Source: Pyrodictiaceae archaeon (GTDB lineage Archaea; Thermoproteota; Thermoprotei_A; Sulfolobales; Pyrodictiaceae). From it: a DNA stretch of 33,289 nt. The stretch spans positions 1 through 33,289 of the forward strand of contig JALTZF010000131.1 of the NCBI GenBank assembly GCA_027046265.1, in the 5' to 3' direction. The translations under genes and the position numbers were made by a program. Below the pieces are notes generated by a model that saw only the letters and a list, made by a program, of their open reading frames with translations, was not told the origin of the DNA and ran no database searches. Of this stretch, positions 6,986 through 15,348 are shown one piece after another (the first letter of the stretch is position 1; every line of letters starts with the position of its first letter).

Positions 6986-7819
6986 ATGCCCGTCTCTGTG
7001 ATTTCACGCTTACTTAACGTTTTAGGCTTCAATAGTGGTAGCCAACAAGAGGATCTAGGAGAGAAGATAGAGCATACAATAATAAAGTTAGAGATAATAG
7101 AGGACCGCGTAGCAGAGCTTAGGTATAGGTTTGAGCAGAGGAGCCGTGAACTATTCGAGAAGATAATAACACTACTACGCCGTGGCGAGAGGAGCCGCGC
7201 AACCATATATGCTGGCGAGGTTAGCCAGATTAAGAACATTCTCAAGATGATAGTGGCTATCGAGAATCTTATACTAATGACCAAGGAGAGGCTAAAGACT
7301 GTAAGAGACACACGCGAGCTAGGCAGAGTACTAATGGCGTTTGGAACAGCACTGGAGGGCGTTAAAGACCAGATAGTGGCGGTGTACCCCAACCTAAACC
7401 TAGCATTTGACGAGATCTCAAGGAGTGCCAGGAGCCTAATAGTAGAGACAAGCGTTGAGGCTGTAGGCGAGCTTGACCCAGCAATAGTAAGCAACGAAGC
7501 CATGAAGATACTGGACGAAGCACTGAAGAAGGCTGAAGAGAAGATAAAAGAGGAGTTCCCAGAGCCGCCAGTAGCACCAGTAATTCCGACAAAGGCATTG
7601 AGAGAGCCTGTAGCAATACCCATTGGAACTCCAAGAAGAGCGTTCTCGCACCGTAGACCTGCAATAGAAGAGGTCGAAAATCTAGTACTAAGCTATATAC
7701 GCGAGCACAACGGCTATCTTGACATAAGAGACTTTACAGCAAAGTACAATGTTGACAAAAGCACTGTGTTACAAGCGCTCTACCGGCTTGCAGAGAAGGG
7801 TCTTGTAGCTATACAGTAA
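6986..7819 (+). CDS. cdvB: ESCRT-III homologue CdvB
   Basis: A 277-residue protein with the architecture of crenarchaeal CdvB. A helical ESCRT-III core (about residues 20-180) is rich in charged coiled helices. A proline-rich linker with EPPVAPVIPTKAL (192-205) resembles a MIM2 motif that binds the MIT domain of CdvC/Vps4. A C-terminal winged helix (about 225-277) is the part that binds CdvA in Sulfolobus. ESCRT-III filaments constrict the membrane in crenarchaeal cell division and vesicle release. The ATG at 6986 has a GAGGGGTG site 7 bases upstream; an upstream TTG at 6932 lacks one. Unlike the classical cdvABC operon, neither cdvA nor cdvC is adjacent, so this is either the divisome CdvB in a dispersed arrangement or a full-length paralogue. 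Confidence 0.9.
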   Translation: MPVSVISRLLNVLGFNSGSQQEDLGEKIEHTIIKLEIIEDRVAELRYRFEQRSRELFEKIITLLRRGERSRATIYAGEVSQIKNILKMIVAIENLILMTKERLKTVRDTRELGRVLMAFGTALEGVKDQIVAVYPNLNLAFDEISRSARSLIVETSVEAVGELDPAIVSNEAMKILDEALKKAEEKIKEEFPEPPVAPVIPTKALREPVAIPIGTPRRAFSHRRPAIEEVENLVLSYIREHNGYLDIRDFTAKYNVDKSTVLQALYRLAEKGLVAIQ

Positions 7820-8012
7820 TATTAATGCTAGTAATACACGCTGCTTCTCATACACCCACACTTTTGAGGATAAAACCTCAGATAAAATACTCACTATAAC
7901 AACTCTCTAAGACTCTCCTATGGCCACAATAGAAATCTTCCACTATCCCTTCTTATTAATTACATTAAAACTGGACCAGCATCCTACCTGGTTTTTTGGG
8001 TCTTGCTGAGTC

Positions 8013-9227
8013 ATGGTTGAATGGATGGAGTATACTATTAAGCCTAGTAGCTACATTAGTGGACTCTGTTACTCCGTATTCCGATTAGAGCCTTTTACTA
8101 CGTGTAGTTACGCTTGTATGTACTGTTATGCCAGATGGTACCGTGGTAGCCCTGGAACCCCAAAAGTGAAGCATGGATGGCTACGCTTTGTTGAGAAGTT
8201 GTTTAGGAAAGCCTCTAAGATCGAGCCCAGGCCGTGGTTTAGGCTTTCAACACTATCAGACCCCCTACAGGAGAAGCGTAAAGGAGTACTGTTTGGTGCT
8301 ATATTGAAGACTCTCCAGCTAGCTGGGAAATACGGTGTTCCTATCGTGCTTAACACACGGAGCCCTGCTATTACAAACCCTGAAATTTTAGGGTTATTGG
8401 GTAGTTTAGCGGATCGCGGTCTTATCCTTGTACAAGTAACACTTACTCCACCAGGGTTTGACAGGCTAGTAGAGCCTAGGTCACCAACAGTTTACTTGAG
8501 GCTTGAAGCGCTGAAGTATCTTTCTAAGCACAATATTCCAGTTGTTGCACGAATTCAGCCACTACTACCGGGGCTTGAGGAGTGGAGTCTAAGGCTTGCA
8601 GAAGATGCACTAGCAAGAGGGGCATGGGCTCTTATTGGTGAGAGTCTGCGCGAGACATGGAAAGGGCTCACAGCCCTCTATAAGATGATGGGCTTAAACC
8701 ATAGCTCTTTTAGGTGGGAGCCTTACCAGCTACGCGAGGAACAAGGACGTGAGCCCTTATATCATCCTTACAGAGGCTGGAGAGACGCAATGCACTTGAG
8801 TCTTAGGAGTCTAGCACAATTATACCTTAAGCATTATTCGCCATGCAAGGACGGGTGGCTCTACACTTACGCGACTTCATGGAGACCAGGGAGAGACTCT
8901 TGTGGACTATGGCTGATTGGCACTACTGAGAAGGGAGAGTCGCCTCCCTTGTATAGACCCACGTTACATGAATACGTATACTACCTATACATATTAGGCG
9001 GTAAAGGCAGCTGGGAAGGATTTGTTGAGTGGTGCCAGAATGAACTCATTAATAGGGGCTACATTTGTGGTAGACACCTCGAAAAGTTGCCCTCATGGTT
9101 AAGAAAACCTTTAAAACTGCATGAGAGAAGGCTTAGAAAACTAGTTGAGAGAAATGAATGGATCAAAATTTTAGGCATTAGTAAAGTGAATAACACCTCA
9201 TACGGTACCAAAACTAGCAATTTTTAG
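8013..9227 (+). CDS. SPL-like radical SAM protein
   Basis: A 404-residue radical SAM protein. The iron-sulfur motif C31-x3-C35-x2-C38 (CSYACMYCYARW) comes after an N-terminal strand. LSTLSDPLQEKRKGV, a conserved asparagine in VLNTRSP, and VQVTLTPP follow, as in archaeal proteins annotated as spore photoproduct lyase- or DNA-repair-photolyase-like. The C-terminal ~150 residues hold further cysteines (C284, C297, C344, C351), suggesting an accessory metal site or simply a family-specific domain. Sporulation is absent in archaea, so a spore photoproduct role is not implied; repair of DNA or modification of another substrate is open. The start is ATG, with another in-frame ATG at 8025. A possible TATA box (ACATTAAAA) lies near 7963-7971. 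Confidence 0.8.
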   Translation: MVEWMEYTIKPSSYISGLCYSVFRLEPFTTCSYACMYCYARWYRGSPGTPKVKHGWLRFVEKLFRKASKIEPRPWFRLSTLSDPLQEKRKGVLFGAILKTLQLAGKYGVPIVLNTRSPAITNPEILGLLGSLADRGLILVQVTLTPPGFDRLVEPRSPTVYLRLEALKYLSKHNIPVVARIQPLLPGLEEWSLRLAEDALARGAWALIGESLRETWKGLTALYKMMGLNHSSFRWEPYQLREEQGREPLYHPYRGWRDAMHLSLRSLAQLYLKHYSPCKDGWLYTYATSWRPGRDSCGLWLIGTTEKGESPPLYRPTLHEYVYYLYILGGKGSWEGFVEWCQNELINRGYICGRHLEKLPSWLRKPLKLHERRLRKLVERNEWIKILGISKVNNTSYGTKTSNF

Positions 9228-9420
9228 CAATCATTTTATCCACAATAAAAATAGTTAAGATAAGTGATACTGAGCTAGGACTCTATGCTGTCAATCTGCA
9301 GATCTTACAAGGTCAACCCTACCGAGTTCCGCTAAAACAGGACGCTGGTCTAGTTTTATTCCGGTAAAATCCTATTTAGGGCTTTTCTTTAAGGCTTTGT
9401 TGTATGTGGGGTTATAGAGT

Positions 9421-9975
9421 ATGCCTGGAGACAAGGAGCTTGAGCGGCTGATTGATGCGCTTGTAAAGAAGCTTATTAGGCATAGTAGGGACGAAGAAGA
9501 GGAGACGTTTGTAGCAGAGGCTGAGCCGGGTAAGGAGTTTAAGGTTATTGATTCTTCTTCTCCTCACGGTGTCTACGTTTATAATAAGGAGAAGAAAGCG
9601 TGGGTGCTGACTCAGACGAGTGGTGGCCCATTCAAGCCCGAGAAGGATGGGTTGTATGTCGTGTATTTTGGTAATACACGTTGTCCAGCTTGTAAGGCTT
9701 ATGATACGATATGGTATCCTTATGTTGAGCTTCTTGGATGGAAGCTTGAGGATGTCGAGTTTGTTGTAGTGTTGTGTGAGTGGTTTACACACAAGTGCTT
9801 CTCTGAGGCTGCTAGAAATAGTTTCAAGGAGTATAACGTGAAGGCTTCTCCAACAACGTTATTCGTGTGTTTGAAGAATGGCGAGAAGGTGTTTGAGGAG
9901 AAGGTTGAGGGTGTTAAGGACATGAAGTTTTTGGCCTCGAAAATAGAGGAAATGAGGGGGAAGTGCAGGCAGTAG
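9421..9975 (+). CDS. Thioredoxin-like protein with CPAC active site
   Basis: About 184 residues, cytoplasmic, with no signal peptide. The first ~75 residues are charged and contain a small beta region of unknown role. The thioredoxin fold follows: strand GLYVVYFG, the redox pair C88-P-A-C91, helix, strand VEFVVVLCEW, and the cis-proline loop KASPTTLFV near residues 140-148. Other cysteines (about C118, C125, C151, C182) exceed the usual number. It probably acts as a protein disulfide reductase or redox partner. The start is ATG preceded by GTGGGG about 10 bases upstream. The CTTTAAGG at 9388-9395 could be its TATA box. It is convergent with the M32 peptidase gene. Confidence 0.8.
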   Translation: MPGDKELERLIDALVKKLIRHSRDEEEETFVAEAEPGKEFKVIDSSSPHGVYVYNKEKKAWVLTQTSGGPFKPEKDGLYVVYFGNTRCPACKAYDTIWYPYVELLGWKLEDVEFVVVLCEWFTHKCFSEAARNSFKEYNVKASPTTLFVCLKNGEKVFEEKVEGVKDMKFLASKIEEMRGKCRQ

Positions 9976-10003
9976 GGGGTTCCTCTCATCTCCCCAATGC
10001 TTC

Positions 10004-11548
10004 TTATCTGCTGATTACTTCCTCTATTTTGTCTGGCAAGCGTGTATATTTCCATTCTAGGTATTCTACTAGTGCTGTTGGGTCTAGTTCTCTTCCTGTA
10101 ACCTTGCTGACTAGTTCTTTTGGTGGGTAAGTCTTGCCCCACACGTGCATCTTCTCGTGGAGCCATTCTCTGATGTCTTTGAGTCTTAGCGATGTGATTA
10201 GTTCTGAGCTTGAACCACCAAGAGTTTTCCAGATCATTGCTGCTACTACGTTTCCTAGAGTGTATGTTGGGAAGTAGCCTATGCTGCCATGGCTCCAGTG
10301 TATATCTTGGAGCACGCCTTCCGCGTCGTTTCTCGGTTTTACACCTAGTAGTTTCTCCATGTATTGATTCCATGCTTCTGGGACTTCGTTCACGCTGAGG
10401 CTCTCCTCTATCAGCTTTCTCTCTATGTCAAAGCGGAGGTATATGTGTAGATTGTATGTCACCTCGTCTGCGTCAACTCTTATTAGGCTTGGCCGTACAG
10501 TGTTAACGTACCTGTATAGGTCTACGACATCTACATCCTTGGTTAGTCCCACGGTTTCGTCAAGCATCTTTTTTAGTGTTGGTGTAAACCATGGGCTACG
10601 CCCTATGATGTTCTCCCAGAATCTTGACTGGCTCTCGTGCACACCTAAGCTGGCCCCGCCAGCTAGTGGTGTTTGGTCGAGGCGGGGGTCCTGCTGGAGT
10701 TCGTAGAGTGCGTGGCCGTATTCGTGCATAGTTGAGTATACTACTCTTTTGATGTCGTAGCCTTCGTATCTCACTGTTATGCGTACATCGTAGACGCCCA
10801 TGTCTATTGTGAAGGGGTGTGGTGACTCGTCAAACCTACCACGATTCCATGGCCATTCGAGGTAGTCAAGAATCGTCTTGACTAGTTTTTGTGCTTTTGC
10901 TTTCTCGTATCGCGCTTCTTCTAGGGGGTGCTTCTGGGGGTAGAATTCGTCACTCATTATTTTCTCTAGTATTCTCTTCGTCTCTGGCACGAGTATTGAG
11001 AATATTTTCTCTACGTCTTTTGTGCGCAGTCCTTCTTCGTAGAGGTCTAGTAGGGCATCGTAGGGGTGTTCTTCGTAGCCTAGCTTTTCTGCTATAACTC
11101 TTTCAATTTCTACTATCTGCTTCAAGTAGGGCTTGAACAAGGCGAAGTTAGATTCTTTCTTGGCCTTAGCCCATACAACGGTAGCCTCACTTGTGACTCT
11201 AGCTTTTCTACGTACTAGGTCTTCTGGTATTGAACGTGCTATCCTGACACGCCTAGCTACAACGCGTACTAAGCCACGCTCATAATCATTCATTTCATCA
11301 AGATGTTTTCCTGCTTCTTCAACAAGCCGTGCTAGTTCATCACTTCGTTCAATACGGTGTACCTCTGCTGAAAGTTCTTCAATAGCTATAGAGCGGTCTT
11401 TCACACCTTCGCGAGGCATGTAGGTCTCTAGATCCCAGTGCATGAGGGCTAGTGCGTGGTTTAAGGCCCAGTGGTAGCGGAGGAACTTAACTATTCTCCT
11501 AGCCGCTTCGTGGCGTATAACCTCTGCCCAGGGCTCAGAAACACCCAA
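10004..11548 (-). CDS. M32-family (Taq-type) metallocarboxypeptidase
   Basis: A 514-residue protein of peptidase family M32, cytoplasmic Zn- or Co-dependent carboxypeptidases that trim peptides from the C-terminus. Numbered from the longest frame, the metal motif H280-E-Y-G-H284 is followed by H309-E310-SQSRFWEN, which carries the third ligand. MHWDLETYMP near the N-terminus and the IRVDADEVTYNLHIYLRFDIE segment are also typical. Length matches the family (~500). The frame opens with a TTG at 11563, but GGGTGG lies 7 bases before a second TTG at 11548, which is used here. CTATAAAGG on the minus strand near 11627-11635 is a good TATA box. It is convergent with the thioredoxin-like gene and divergent from the DsbA-like gene. 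Confidence 0.92.
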   Translation of the reverse strand: MGVSEPWAEVIRHEAARRIVKFLRYHWALNHALALMHWDLETYMPREGVKDRSIAIEELSAEVHRIERSDELARLVEEAGKHLDEMNDYERGLVRVVARRVRIARSIPEDLVRRKARVTSEATVVWAKAKKESNFALFKPYLKQIVEIERVIAEKLGYEEHPYDALLDLYEEGLRTKDVEKIFSILVPETKRILEKIMSDEFYPQKHPLEEARYEKAKAQKLVKTILDYLEWPWNRGRFDESPHPFTIDMGVYDVRITVRYEGYDIKRVVYSTMHEYGHALYELQQDPRLDQTPLAGGASLGVHESQSRFWENIIGRSPWFTPTLKKMLDETVGLTKDVDVVDLYRYVNTVRPSLIRVDADEVTYNLHIYLRFDIERKLIEESLSVNEVPEAWNQYMEKLLGVKPRNDAEGVLQDIHWSHGSIGYFPTYTLGNVVAAMIWKTLGGSSSELITSLRLKDIREWLHEKMHVWGKTYPPKELVSKVTGRELDPTALVEYLEWKYTRLPDKIEEVISR

Positions 11549-11625
11549 TACACGGCCACCCAAGCATTCTAATTCTAGTTTAGCCTACTACAGTCATACT
11601 AGACTTTATCCTCACCTACAATCGT

Positions 11626-11636
11626 GGCCTTTATAG
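11626..11636 (-). promoter_or_regulatory. TATA box for the M32 peptidase gene
   Basis: On the minus strand the sequence reads CTATAAAGG, close to the archaeal TATA consensus. The expected transcription start is near 11604, leaving a leader of roughly 55 bases before the TTG at 11548. Confidence 0.5.
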
Positions 11637-11709
11637 TTGGCCCCTTAACATATTAACCCAGCAGGCTACACGTGTAGTTTCGAGAAAGATTAGCTATGGT
11701 GGCTTAAGC

Positions 11710-13092
11710 TTGGCTAAGAAAACTTATATATTACTAGCTGTCCTTCTTATAGCTGTAGTATCACTAGTAGCCATATATTATCTTCCACACAAGGATGAAG
11801 CTAGTAAAAACAATACCACTACTACCTTCACAGGATCAAGCGGTCTTGAGGCGTGCGGGAAAGGGCCTGCATTAGCAGTAGTATATGGGCCTGGCCAAGA
11901 GAGGCTTGCTGAGCAGCTTGTTAAGTTGTTGCGTAACCAGCTTTCTTCAGACTTGCCGGCGGACACAATGTATTGTAGTGTTTCAGCTGACAAGCTTCAA
12001 GCAGAGCTTCGTGTTTTACCAGCAATACTGATTAGAGCAGATAATGTCAGTGAGCGTTTAGCAAAGATTATTAGTTACGATATCGATATCAAGGGTTTTC
12101 ACCCAGTACGATATGACGTAGTTTCAGTCTTTGCCTACCAAGTAGCCATTAATACTGCACTTCCAACACCTACGTACAATGTTGAGGCTACTCTTGTAGT
12201 TGTCCAAGGCTCGATTCCCGAGACTAGAGTGAATATAGAAAGATTGAAAGAGAATAAAAGAGTCATGGATATGCTTGCTGCCCTCTTCGCGGCAAAGATA
12301 AAGGACGTAAAAGAGATGAGCATTGAAGAGGCCGAGGCTATAGGAGTCAACATCGATGTGAGACCCATGGTTGTAGCTTATAGCCAAGAAGACCTTGCAT
12401 ACGGCACGGAGGGCATTGTGCGCATCGCAGACAACTATTATAGTCTAGAGGATAAGGATCTTAAGAAAACTATACTCTACGTCTTCACTAGCCAAGGTCT
12501 CACAAGAGCTTTCGAAATAATTAATGGAGCTATAGACGTCAGTGGCCACCCTTCGATAGGTAGTGGGCCAGTCCACATTGTTATATTCGAGGATTTTGCA
12601 TGTCCATACTGTGCAAGATTCTACCGTGAAGTAATGCCTGAGATTGACAAGATGATTAGCGATGGCAAAGTGACATTACACATAATGGATTTAATAGTTC
12701 ATAGAGAGGTTGAGAAACTTCACACACTACTCTATTGCTACTATAATAGGACCGGCGATGGAGAAGCATACCTAGGCTATGTAAAGAAGGTTTACACGTG
12801 GTTTGAGAAACTCATGAGTGAATACCAACAGACTAGCAATACTTCACTCCTAACCTCTGGCTACGAAAAGCTCGCGAGACAGCTAGAACAAGAGCTTGGA
12901 ATTAAGTACAGCGAATGTGAATGGGCTAAACAAGTAGTCGAAAAGAGCACACAAGAGGCTCTCTCAAGAGGCTTAACTGGGACACCTAGTTTCATCATAT
13001 GGCGCGAAGGCAGCAATATAGCATACTATGTGATAGGCTTTAGAGATGCAAACTTCTTCAAAACAATTGTTGCCAGCCTGCTTAAACAATAG
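11710..13092 (+). CDS. Membrane-anchored DsbA-like thiol oxidoreductase
   Basis: A 460-residue protein. An N-terminal signal anchor (about residues 5-24) would put the rest outside the membrane. A Thr/Asn-rich linker and an unusual ~230-residue region of unknown fold (about 45-275) come before a DsbA/thioredoxin_4-type domain. This has strand VHIVIFEDF, the redox motif C298-P-Y-C301, a helical insertion and the cis-proline loop GTPSFIIW (about 425-432). Further cysteines are C49, C89, C336 and C388. By family it oxidises or isomerises disulfides in exported proteins. The large middle region has some repeat-like thioredoxin character (ALAVVYGPGQ, LPAILIRA) and could be a degenerate second thioredoxin fold. 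The start is TTG with GGTGGC 8 bases upstream. It is transcribed alone, divergent from the M32 gene. Confidence 0.8.
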   Translation: MAKKTYILLAVLLIAVVSLVAIYYLPHKDEASKNNTTTTFTGSSGLEACGKGPALAVVYGPGQERLAEQLVKLLRNQLSSDLPADTMYCSVSADKLQAELRVLPAILIRADNVSERLAKIISYDIDIKGFHPVRYDVVSVFAYQVAINTALPTPTYNVEATLVVVQGSIPETRVNIERLKENKRVMDMLAALFAAKIKDVKEMSIEEAEAIGVNIDVRPMVVAYSQEDLAYGTEGIVRIADNYYSLEDKDLKKTILYVFTSQGLTRAFEIINGAIDVSGHPSIGSGPVHIVIFEDFACPYCARFYREVMPEIDKMISDGKVTLHIMDLIVHREVEKLHTLLYCYYNRTGDGEAYLGYVKKVYTWFEKLMSEYQQTSNTSLLTSGYEKLARQLEQELGIKYSECEWAKQVVEKSTQEALSRGLTGTPSFIIWREGSNIAYYVIGFRDANFFKTIVASLLKQ

Positions 13093-13318
13093 TGCTTGGC
13101 TGAAAGCTCGTTAACACACTATACAGTTTTATACCTCTACTGTACTTCCCTAATTGCTAGTGCTTTACTACCATAGAAACATTATTCTAGTAGTATCACA
13201 TAGAAGTTCTTTGGAGAAGAGTTCTTTTTGTATGCTAAATGACTTTACATAAACTTTCACTAATCAACGGACTTATCGCCGTACTAATAACCTATACTTC
13301 AATGAGGAGTAGATGGGT

Positions 13319-14032
13319 ATGGCGAGGGTAAGACGGATAGATGACTACATTAAGAGGCTGGGTGACAGCGTCAGAGCTGGCTCTATTGATGTAGATTCAT
13401 TAATAAAGAGGCTTGTAGAGGAGGCTGTATCAAAAGCACTAGAAAGTCAGCACGGTACTAGTGTGCTAAAGTCTGACAATGCTTTTGAGGATGTTGTAGC
13501 GAGACTTGAGCAAATTGAGCGTAGACTAGCACAGATTGAAGAGAAGCTAGAGAAAAGAGGTTCTGAAGAGGGATCAATATTTTCTAGGAGTTTCATGGAG
13601 GAATTCGCTAAGACTATTGCAGCTGCACTTGCTAGTGTAATAAGAGAATACTGTGCTTCCTCAAGGGAGAGGGAGACAGGGCGACAAAAAGATCCACGTT
13701 GGTTGCATGTACTTAAGGAGAAAATAAGGGATGCAGGCTTTGTGCTTGCTGATGAGCTTCCTGCTGAAGTCCGGTCTCAACTCGATATAAGTATTCTGGA
13801 GGGTAAAGGCTATATTGTCAGGAATGTTTCTGGCACACTTCTTATACTGGATCCGCAAGCTCTAGAGGAGTTCACCTCGACACTATCAAAGCTACGTGGC
13901 GTAAGTGATGAGTTTGAGGCTGAGACGCGTCTAGGAAAGTTTGCTAGACTATTTCGTGTACTGAGGAGCGAGGGCTATATCTACTATGCTGGCCCAAGTA
14001 GGGGATGGAAGCTTACCCTAGACACTGGATAG
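13319..14032 (+). CDS. Hypothetical protein with coiled coil
   Basis: A 237-residue protein that I do not recognise. Residues ~1-45 are helical and basic. A heptad-like segment (about 58-85, LEQIERRLAQIEEKLEK) should form a coiled coil, suggesting an oligomer. Residues ~140-237 look like a mixed alpha/beta C-terminal domain with a winged-helix feel (FARLFRVLRSEGYIYYAGPSRGWKL). There is no membrane segment. Two ATGs compete: the GAGGAG site at 13304-13309 is 3 bases from the ATG at 13313 but 9 bases from the one at 13319, so 13319 is used. Its stop codon directly abuts the stop of the convergent Nudix gene. Confidence 0.75.
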   Translation: MARVRRIDDYIKRLGDSVRAGSIDVDSLIKRLVEEAVSKALESQHGTSVLKSDNAFEDVVARLEQIERRLAQIEEKLEKRGSEEGSIFSRSFMEEFAKTIAAALASVIREYCASSRERETGRQKDPRWLHVLKEKIRDAGFVLADELPAEVRSQLDISILEGKGYIVRNVSGTLLILDPQALEEFTSTLSKLRGVSDEFEAETRLGKFARLFRVLRSEGYIYYAGPSRGWKLTLDTG

Positions 14033-14575
14033 CTAAATTAAGGGGCACTTATACCCAAAGTTTTTCGCTGCAAGTAATGCTATTATAGTCTTACCATCAA
14101 CTATTTCGCCTCTCCAAATCATGTCAATAGCCTTTTCTGCTTGAATCCATGTGGTCTCTATGAGTTCGTCTTCTTCTAATTGTTCGCCCCTATATACTAG
14201 GTCTCTTGCAATATACACGTGTATAAGCTCTGTCGAAATCCCTGGGCTTGGATAGAAACTTGCAATGTGGCAGAGCTTCTGAGGCTCATACCCAGTCTCC
14301 TCTAAGAGTTCACGTCTAGCAGCCTTGACAGGATCTTCACCATTCTCTAGGGTGCCTGCCGGGACCTCGTATAGCCACTTGTCTATAATAGGCCTATATT
14401 GTTTTTCAAGAAGAATCATTCCAGTATCATCTATGGCTACAATAGCTACAGCACCTGGGTGGAGTAGTGTGTCAAAGAGTTGCTCTCGACCCTTGACTGT
14501 GGCTATTGTTTGCCCAAAAACAAAACGTTTGCCTCGGCAAAGTTCTCTAAATCCTTTCCGGCTAGGTCTTCCCAT
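14033..14575 (-). CDS. Nudix hydrolase, ADP-ribose pyrophosphatase-like
   Basis: About 180 residues, cytoplasmic. A complete Nudix box G-x5-E-x7-REUxEExGU is present (GTLENGE to RELLEETGY, roughly residues 89-111 from this start). These residues bind Mg2+ and cleave nucleoside diphosphate linkages. The preceding LLEKQYRPIIDKWLYEVPAG is typical of ADP-ribose pyrophosphatases, and a proline in the SFYPSPGISTE segment downstream also fits that subgroup, so ADP-ribose or a related sugar nucleotide is the likely substrate. The longest frame begins with a GTG at 14599, but GGTG lies 10 bases before the ATG at 14575, which is chosen. The stop at 14033-14035 abuts the stop of the gene ending at 14032. 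Confidence 0.88.
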   Translation of the reverse strand: MGRPSRKGFRELCRGKRFVFGQTIATVKGREQLFDTLLHPGAVAIVAIDDTGMILLEKQYRPIIDKWLYEVPAGTLENGEDPVKAARRELLEETGYEPQKLCHIASFYPSPGISTELIHVYIARDLVYRGEQLEEDELIETTWIQAEKAIDMIWRGEIVDGKTIIALLAAKNFGYKCPLI

Positions 14576-14687
14576 CAAGCCATTACACCACACAGCCACT
14601 AACTATTAGCCCTAATATGCACTAAAACAAGCTATGAACATAGCATGCTCATGCTTTAGAAAAGGAGTCTATGAAGAAGTTGGATTT

Positions 14688-14756
14688 GAGGCGGCCGCAA
14701 GGCGCCCCGGCTCATACAATACCTACCGCGGGGACGCCGCGGAGTCGCCAGGGCCT
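14688..14756. ncRNA. GC-rich intergenic island, possible structured RNA
   Basis: Within the 319-base space between the Nudix gene and tatA, about 70 bases are strongly GC-rich against an AT-rich background. They contain a 6-base-pair hairpin, CCGCGG (14726-14731) with CCGCGG (14737-14742) and a GGACG loop, the palindromes GCGGCCGC (14691-14698) and GGCGCC (14701-14706), and a possible closing GGCG/CGCC pair (14690-14693 with 14746-14749). No ORF or tRNA fold was found. A structured RNA is the best guess from composition alone. The rest of the gap shows only a small palindrome, AGCATG-CT-CATGCT, near 14642. Confidence 0.3.
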
Positions 14757-14894
14757 ATTGAAGCATAGATTATGCCTTCTCTTATGTTTTACTCTCAAGG
14801 CTAAATTACAAATCATTATTTCTTAGATTTTTGGAGATAATGTTATTATACTGTGTTCTAGTCTTTCTTTGGTTGTGGAGGAGGCGGCAAAGTA

Positions 14895-15239
14895 ATGGTT
14901 TTTGGGTCCTTTCAGGGGATGGAGTGGGTACTAATATTCCTTATAATACTCTTAATATTTGGGCCAACAAAGCTTCCACAGCTCGCGAGAGGGCTAGGAC
15001 AAGCTATCTATGAATTTAGAAGAGCAAGCCAGGGCTTGACAGAAAGTGTGAGAGAAAAGGAGAGTAGGAAAAGCTTGGAAGGTGTTGACGAAGAGACTTT
15101 ACGTAAGCTTGCTGAAAAGCTCGGAATTAAGGACGTAGATAAGAAGGAGCGTGATGATCTTATAGCTGAGATTATAAGTGAAGCAAAGAAGAAAGGACTC
15201 TTGGAGGAGATTAAGATCAAGACAAGTGATACAAAGTAG
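14895..15239 (+). CDS. tatA: Twin-arginine translocase subunit TatA
   Basis: A 114-residue protein with the TatA/B layout: a short N-terminus, one membrane helix (about residues 9-24, EWVLIFLIILLIFG), the hinge FGPTKLPQLARGLGQAI and an amphipathic helix, then a charged cytoplasmic tail (about 45-114). TatA oligomers form the passage for folded proteins exported through the Tat system. The tail is more highly charged and somewhat longer than in minimal TatA proteins, with a possible small helical domain (VDEETLRKLAEKLGI). The ATG at 14895 is preceded by a GGAGGAGG run (14877-14884). tatC follows on the same strand after 220 bases with its own promoter. Confidence 0.92.
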   Translation: MVFGSFQGMEWVLIFLIILLIFGPTKLPQLARGLGQAIYEFRRASQGLTESVREKESRKSLEGVDEETLRKLAEKLGIKDVDKKERDDLIAEIISEAKKKGLLEEIKIKTSDTK

Positions 15240-15307
15240 CGTATCCAAGTAAACTAGAGCAATATACTATTAGCATGTATTGAGGCTAGGTCTAGTTATG
15301 CTTAAGG

Positions 15308-15316
15308 TTTAAATAA
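15308..15316 (+). promoter_or_regulatory. TATA box upstream of the small ORF and tatC
   Basis: TTTAAATAA is a very good archaeal TATA element. The expected transcription start near 15338 lies about 10 bases before the ATG of the 36-residue ORF, so that ORF would be the first one on the tatC mRNA. Confidence 0.55.
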
Positions 15317-15348
15317 CATAGCTAACGGTTTTCTTGGACTTTTACTCC

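Noticed and set aside
6913-7623. Long minus-strand frame of 236 residues opposite cdvB
   Set aside because: It is the antisense shadow of cdvB; the product is Ser-rich low-complexity sequence with no domain, and cdvB has a proper ribosome site.
9720-10373. 217-residue minus-strand frame across the thioredoxin and M32 gene ends
   Set aside because: It overlaps two well-supported genes and its product resembles no protein.
13200-13235. Short direct repeat around AAGTTCTT/AAGAGTTCTT
   Set aside because: Imperfect and only two copies in an AT-rich spacer; likely chance.
14831-15013. 60-residue plus-strand frame overlapping the tatA start
   Set aside because: Most of it is in another frame of tatA, and the tatA frame carries the recognisable protein.
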